DNA from: Roseiarcus sp963822215
Lineage (GTDB): Bacteria; Pseudomonadota; Alphaproteobacteria; Rhizobiales; Beijerinckiaceae
Reading direction: 5' to 3'
Assembly: GCA_963822215.1 (NCBI GenBank)
Contig: CAWGGX010000010.1
Coordinates: 558,001 to 622,000, forward strand
Length of the DNA stretch: 64,000 nt
The notes under the pieces were generated by a model. It did not search any database, had not been told where the DNA came from, and was given only the letters and a program-made list of their open reading frames with translations. The position numbers and the translations under genes were made by a program. Of the stretch, positions 63,370 through 64,000 are shown in pieces (position 1 is the stretch's first letter; every line of letters begins with the position of its first letter).

Positions 63370-63883
63370 CGGCGTTCAGTCCTCAAGGCAGGGGTTTGCC
63401 CAATTCGAGGCGACATGGCCTCAGAAGCAACTGTCGAATGCCAAACATATGCCCAATGGGGAAAGATATCGGCTGTTCAAAGTTGACCGCATTGGCGCGG
63501 CAACGAGTGCTTCCTATTCCAGCTACGGCGTGCGCGCTTTGATCTGGCTCAATCGACGTGGTTGGCCGCCCTAAAGTCATCATGTAGAGGCTCCCCGTGA
63601 ATCAAATGTAGGCGACGCCGGCGGTGGGTTAGCCGCGGGAACAGCGAATTATGAAACCAAGCTTACTATTTGATGTGCACAATAATTACCTTGCCTCGGT
63701 AGAGAAAATGTGATGCTCTGCGATTAAGCCGCGGCACGACGGCATCCCTACGGGGAAGACGGAGCAGATCCCGCGACTTTGAGAGTTTGTGAGAGTGCGT
63801 CCAATTCGGGCGCTATGGACGCGTTGCTTGCCGCGGCCGAGGTCGATCTCCAACTTCACCAAAGATCTCTAAGGCGATCCAGG
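63370..63883. other. 514-bp accessory gap with no recognised feature
   Basis: AT-richer sequence between two hypothetical genes. No convincing gene, RNA or repeat was seen. Confidence 0.4.
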
Positions 63884-64000
63884 ATGGCTCCCGAGATCCC
63901 TTCTCCCCCCGCAATATCACCGGAGGCGCTTGAAGTTGCACGTTACGCCGCGAGTTTGGCGGCCCAATTAGAGGCAATGGCGGTCGCAGCCCATCTCGAT
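63884..64000 (+). CDS. Hypothetical protein, partial at the window end
   Basis: ATG 63884 opens a frame of 39 codons to the edge: MAPEIPSPPAISPEALEVAR...LEAMAVAAHLD. The alanine-rich, helical sequence resembles small Rhizobiales proteins of unknown function, but this is a weak call on a partial frame. Confidence 0.45.
   Translation, partial: MAPEIPSPPAISPEALEVARYAASLAAQLEAMAVAAHLD

Noticed and set aside
1..64000. tRNA, rRNA or a classic riboswitch
   Set aside because: No cloverleaf, 16S/23S segment or conserved riboswitch core was recognised by eye; a covariance-model scan could still find one.

Overview
The window is a high-GC chromosomal segment from an alphaproteobacterium, most likely of the Hyphomicrobiales (Rhizobiales). 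The evidence is gene content and order: aroK-aroB-CorC, hflK-hflC-DUF2065-Do protease, thrC-M16 peptidase-GNAT-EAL protein, rpsO-pnp, and mnmE-mnmG-rsmG-parA-parB with perfect parS sites. PhaR/PhbB (polyhydroxybutyrate), cyclopropane fatty acid synthase and a carotenoid oxygenase would suit a Beijerinckiaceae/Methylocystaceae-like organism, but family level cannot be fixed from the sequence.

Layout. 1-11.9 kb: the start of ihfB, an NDUFA9-like protein, an atypical EF-G-like GTPase, a fused shikimate kinase/3-dehydroquinate synthase, a CorC-like protein, the HflKC complex with a Do protease, and a dipeptidase. 11.9-13.5 kb: a small accessory patch with a MITE-like element and a frameshifted PIN toxin gene. 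13.5-24.3 kb: an EAL/GGDEF protein with degenerate motifs, an M16 peptidase fused in frame to a GNAT, thrC, cfa, a YbjQ-like protein, pnp (one frameshift) and rpsO. 24.5-28.4 kb: a nested insertion, an IS91-type unit with a tyrosine recombinase lying inside an ISNCY-like element flanked by 12-bp direct repeats. 28.5-36.9 kb: a prolyl-tRNA editing protein, YbbN-like thioredoxin, LON-like protein, MFS exporter, zinc protease, a frameshifted aldo/keto reductase and a carotenoid oxygenase, with two copies of a structured intergenic repeat. 37-38.2 kb: a complete IS630 copy. 38.3-42.7 kb: a radical SAM protein, a divergent DUF1127/MocR pair with a palindromic operator candidate, a PRC-barrel protein and truA. 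42.7-48.5 kb: the chromosome partition locus parB-parA-rsmG-mnmG-mnmE with two parS sites embedded in coding sequence. 48.5-58 kb: gpmA, a methyltransferase, phaR/phbB, an M24 aminopeptidase, hpt and ftsE-ftsX-plsC. 58.2-64 kb: accessory, decaying DNA, with an ISKra4 copy that truncates a hydantoin/allantoin-racemase-like gene, an NHL protein, allA, a puuE remnant, short repeats and small hypothetical genes.

Functional links. HflK/HflC, DUF2065 and the Do protease form a membrane and envelope quality-control operon. ParA/ParB, the parS sites and MnmE/MnmG/RsmG mark an origin-proximal region. FtsE/FtsX/PlsC join division and phospholipid synthesis. PhaR and PhbB are divergent polyhydroxybutyrate genes. 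The 59.7-61.9 kb genes look like the remains of a ureide (allantoin) degradation cluster broken by insertion and deletion.

Three genes (pnp, aldo/keto reductase, PIN toxin) carry apparent one-base frameshifts. Two of these are a base gained in a short homopolymer, so sequencing or assembly error must be excluded before calling them pseudogenes. No rRNA, tRNA, CRISPR array or clear defence system was seen. No complete unknown multi-gene system was recognised. The most notable signals are regulatory or structural: the MocR/DUF1127 operator, the repeat family at 30.8 and 34.1 kb, the rpsO-pnp double hairpin, the non-canonical EF-G and the degenerate c-di-GMP protein.
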